This document shows positions 61,596 to 64,000 of a DNA stretch of 64,000 nt, one piece after another. Below the pieces are notes generated by a model that was given only the letters and a program-made list of their open reading frames with translations, was not told the DNA's origin and did no database searches. How positions within the stretch are numbered: the stretch's first letter is position 1; the number at the start of each line of letters is the position of its first letter. The stretch covers positions 310,001 through 374,000 of the forward strand of contig NZ_JAHKPZ010000034.1 of NCBI RefSeq assembly GCF_018860825.1, written 5' to 3'. The position numbers and the translations under genes are program-made. The DNA comes from Lacinutrix sp. C3R15. GTDB taxonomy: Bacteria; Bacteroidota; Bacteroidia; Flavobacteriales; Flavobacteriaceae.

Positions 61596-62799
61596 GAATT
61601 TGTTTTATAATTTGGTTAAAAATATCTGTTGCTACTTCTGTTTTAGATTTAAGAGCGTATTCTGTTATATTTTCTTTATTATCTATAAGCGTTACTTTAT
61701 TGGTTTCTTTTTTAAAACCTGCTCCTTTATCATTTAACGAATTTAACACAATTAAGTTTAAATTCTTCTTTTTAAGTTTTCCTTTTGCATTTTCAATTTC
61801 ATTATTGGTTTCTAAAGCGAATCCTACAAGAAATTGATTGGTTTTTATTTGACCTAAAGAAGCTAAGATATCTTTTGTTTTTGTTAACTCTAATGTTAAC
61901 GTAGTATCGTTCTTTTTTATTTTTTGAGTTGCAGCTTTTATTGGTTTATAATCTGCAACTGCAGCAGATAGTATAGCAATATCTACATCTTTAAAATACT
62001 CATGAACTGCATCATACATTTCTTGTGCACTAATTACAGGAACTACTTGTATTAAACTATGGTTTACTTTTTGCTGTGTTGGTCCTGAAATTAAGAGTAC
62101 TTCTGCGCCTAAATTAGCTGCTGCTTTTGCTAGTTCAAACCCCATTTTACCTGAGGAGTGATTACCAATAAAACGAACAGGATCTATAGCTTCATAAGTT
62201 GGTCCTGCTGTGATTAGCACTTTTTTATTACGAAGTGGAAGTTTGTTTAAAATATCGTTTTCTAAAAAGGAAACAATATCTTCTGGTTCTGCCATTCTGC
62301 CTTCACCAACTAAACCACTGGCAAGTTCACCACTTGTAGCAGGAATAATAATGTTGTTAAAGGATTTTAGTTTTTTAAAGGATGCCAATGTAGAAGCGTG
62401 CTTATACATATCTAAATCCATTGCAGGAGCAAAATAAACAGGGCATTTAGCAGAGAGATAGGTTGCTAAAAGCAAATTATCACAAACACCATTTGCCATT
62501 TTAGACATGGTATTTGCTGTAGCAGGAGCTATAATAAAATAATCTGCCCAAAGCCCTAATTCTACATGATTGTTCCAAACCTCATTATCATCTTCTTCAT
62601 TAGTAAACGAAGAATGTACTGAGTTTTTAGAAAGTGTAGATAAGGTTAAAGGCGTAATAAAGTCTTTACTAGCTGGAGTCATTACAACTTTTACGTTTGC
62701 TCCAGCTTTAATAAATAACCTTACTAGTGATGCTGATTTATAAGCAGCAATACCAGCAGTTATGCCTAATAGTATGTTTTTGCCACTTAGTATAGACAT
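61588..62799 (-). CDS. coaBC: bifunctional phosphopantothenoylcysteine decarboxylase/synthetase
   Basis: Makes 4'-phosphopantetheine from 4'-phosphopantothenate, cysteine and CTP; 403 residues. The N-terminal FMN-dependent CoaC half has NILLGITAGIAAYKSASLVR (residues 8-27), the HFCD-like catalytic-His region NHVELGLWADYFIIAPATANT near residue 76 and APAMDLDMY near residue 124. The C-terminal CoaB half has VLITAGPTYEAIDPVRFIGN near residue 195 and SAAVADYKP near residue 278. It lies eight bases after rpoZ. Confidence 0.95.
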   Translation of the reverse strand: MSILSGKNILLGITAGIAAYKSASLVRLFIKAGANVKVVMTPASKDFITPLTLSTLSKNSVHSSFTNEEDDNEVWNNHVELGLWADYFIIAPATANTMSKMANGVCDNLLLATYLSAKCPVYFAPAMDLDMYKHASTLASFKKLKSFNNIIIPATSGELASGLVGEGRMAEPEDIVSFLENDILNKLPLRNKKVLITAGPTYEAIDPVRFIGNHSSGKMGFELAKAAANLGAEVLLISGPTQQKVNHSLIQVVPVISAQEMYDAVHEYFKDVDIAILSAAVADYKPIKAATQKIKKNDTTLTLELTKTKDILASLGQIKTNQFLVGFALETNNEIENAKGKLKKKNLNLIVLNSLNDKGAGFKKETNKVTLIDNKENITEYALKSKTEVATDIFNQIIKQIHA

Positions 62800-62806
62800 C
62801 TTTCTC

Positions 62807-63133
62807 TTACTGGTTGTCTGCTTCTGTATCTCTATAGTATACTTTATTATCTAACCATTCTTTAACAGCTAAAGCATGTGGTTTAGGTAATCTTTCGTAG
62901 AATTTAGACACTTCAATTTGCTCTTTGTTTTCAAAGATTTCTTCTAAGCTATCATTGTAGGTTGCAAATTCTTCTAATTTTTCAATTAATTCTTTTTTAA
63001 TTTCAGAATTTATTTGCTCTGCTCTTTTAGAGATAATTGAAATAGATTCATAGATGTTTTCTGTAGCTTCATCTATTGCATTTCTATTGTACGTTGTTGT
63101 ACTTGTAGGTGCATCAATCTTCTTTAAATCCAT
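62807..63133 (-). CDS. rpoZ: RNA polymerase omega subunit, Bacteroidota type
   Basis: A 108-residue protein located between bamD and coaBC, the standard place of omega in Bacteroidota. Early residues NRNAIDEATENIYESISIIS resemble the N-terminal helix of omega that clamps the beta-prime subunit. The C-terminal PKPHALAVKEWLDNKVYYRD is a conserved extension. It stabilises RNA polymerase assembly. Confidence 0.85.
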   Translation of the reverse strand: MDLKKIDAPTSTTTYNRNAIDEATENIYESISIISKRAEQINSEIKKELIEKLEEFATYNDSLEEIFENKEQIEVSKFYERLPKPHALAVKEWLDNKVYYRDTEADNQ

Positions 63134-63141
63134 AATATATA

Positions 63142-63954
63142 TTAACTTTTAGTACTGTATTTTTTTAATTCTTCTTCTAAATTTTCTAGCATATCTTTTG
63201 TTTTATCTATATACTCAGAATCTGCATATTTATTTACAAAAGATAGGTAATAAGACTTTGCTTTTGCTAGTCTTTCTTCTTTTTTTCTTTCTACACTATT
63301 AATAGCAAGGTTGTAAGCAGAATCTAATCTGTAAAACAACGCTTGTTCACGAAGTTTAGATCCTGGAAACTCAAAGATAAAGTTATCAAAAGATTTAATA
63401 GCTGCATTGTAGTCTCTAGTATACTCAACAGTTTTATAATATTGATAAGCAATATCAAATGATTTTTGCTCTAATTTACCATCTAATTCCTGCACTAGTT
63501 GATTAGCTTCTTCTATATACTGAGAATTAGGATATGTATTAATAAAAACTTGAAATTTTTCTATAGCATCTTTAGTTGCATGTTGCTCTTTTGAATGCAT
63601 TGGAGACAACATATAACTACTTTTAGCAGAAAGAAACTCTGCTTCTTCTGCTTTTTCACTTTTAGGATATGTTGTTGCAAAGCGATCAAATTGATAACCT
63701 GCTAAATAATAATCTTTAGCTCTATAATAAGAATCTGCATGTAAAAACGAAAGCTTTTCTGCTTGAGGTTTTCCTCTATATTGCGGCATTATCTGCTCAA
63801 ACAACCTACTTGCTTTCATATATTTGCCTTTGTTGTACAAATCTTCACCAACTGTAAATTTTGACGCAATATCGTCTCCATTTAAAGCTTTTTGGTATGG
63901 ACTACAAGAGCTTAATACTAAACCAAATAATAATATATAAATAAATTTATTCAT
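63142..63954 (-). CDS. bamD: outer-membrane assembly lipoprotein BamD
   Basis: A 270-residue lipoprotein of the beta-barrel assembly machinery. The signal and lipobox are MNKFIYILLFGLVLSSCSPY (Cys at about residue 17). The mature part has about five TPR units, with family phrases such as GKYMKASRLFEQIMPQYRGKP and IEKFQVFINTYPNSQYIEEA. It works in the periplasm with BamA. It is nine bases upstream of rpoZ, and the window ends just before its upstream neighbour. Confidence 0.93.
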   Translation of the reverse strand: MNKFIYILLFGLVLSSCSPYQKALNGDDIASKFTVGEDLYNKGKYMKASRLFEQIMPQYRGKPQAEKLSFLHADSYYRAKDYYLAGYQFDRFATTYPKSEKAEEAEFLSAKSSYMLSPMHSKEQHATKDAIEKFQVFINTYPNSQYIEEANQLVQELDGKLEQKSFDIAYQYYKTVEYTRDYNAAIKSFDNFIFEFPGSKLREQALFYRLDSAYNLAINSVERKKEERLAKAKSYYLSFVNKYADSEYIDKTKDMLENLEEELKKYSTKS

Positions 63955-64000
63955 CTGTTAATTTTACTGTTTTTTACTATACGTGCAATTCTTTATAGAA

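Overview
The window is about 64 kb of AT-rich chromosome from a member of the Bacteroidota, most likely a marine Flavobacteriaceae. The evidence is the type IX secretion (T9SS) C-terminal sorting domains, the fused ResB-CcsA cytochrome c biogenesis protein, the Bacteroidota-type RNA polymerase omega and DUF4835 proteins, TAnnTTTG-type -7 promoter boxes close to start codons, and the lack of clear Shine-Dalgarno sequences. The genus is not determined. I see no rRNA, tRNA, CRISPR array, prophage or transposase gene.

Layout. 0-9 kb: an SLC13-type permease, ATP-dependent PEP carboxykinase, rlmF with a transsulfuration PLP enzyme, a tiny basic protein, a pseudouridine synthase, a LuxR-type regulator and a small uncharacterised protein. 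9-14 kb: mscL, the fused cytochrome c assembly protein and a truncated haemoglobin. 13.4-17 kb: a co-directional group of DUF2520 protein, KdsC-like HAD phosphatase, UbiA prenyltransferase, Maf and a short MscS channel. 17-22 kb: a secreted PIG-L deacetylase, a 33-residue membrane peptide, a sodium:solute symporter and YtxJ. 22-31 kb: clpB, a T9SS surface protein, an OmpW-type porin, deoC-deoD, smpB and pcm.

31-39.5 kb looks plastic. Housekeeping genes (Gfo/Idh/MocA oxidoreductase, 3-hydroxybutyryl-CoA dehydrogenase, DUF1015, YggS, a DnaQ/GIY-YIG nuclease, a potassium-type channel, miaA) are separated by at least three copies of a palindromic intergenic repeat and by two gene remnants. Two genes here, the DnaQ/GIY-YIG protein and miaA, have no ATG, GTG or TTG start that would keep their essential N-terminal motifs.

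39.5-44.6 kb, minus strand: a two-component system, coaE, a YbbR-domain protein and a family 2 glycosyltransferase. 44.6-57.9 kb, minus strand: five tandem T9SS-exported mosaic proteins built from FN3, choice-of-anchor/MAM-like, CUB-like and PPC-like modules plus an unusual DSSTIV repeat. Four share a near-identical sorting domain and a similar terminator. Shared leader boxes lie upstream of four, and long near-identical DNA blocks suggest duplication with gene conversion. One member carries an in-frame TAA just after its signal peptide. This array is the most distinctive feature of the window. 58-64 kb, minus strand: fabI, recN, then DUF4835, coaBC, rpoZ and bamD in a tight housekeeping cluster.
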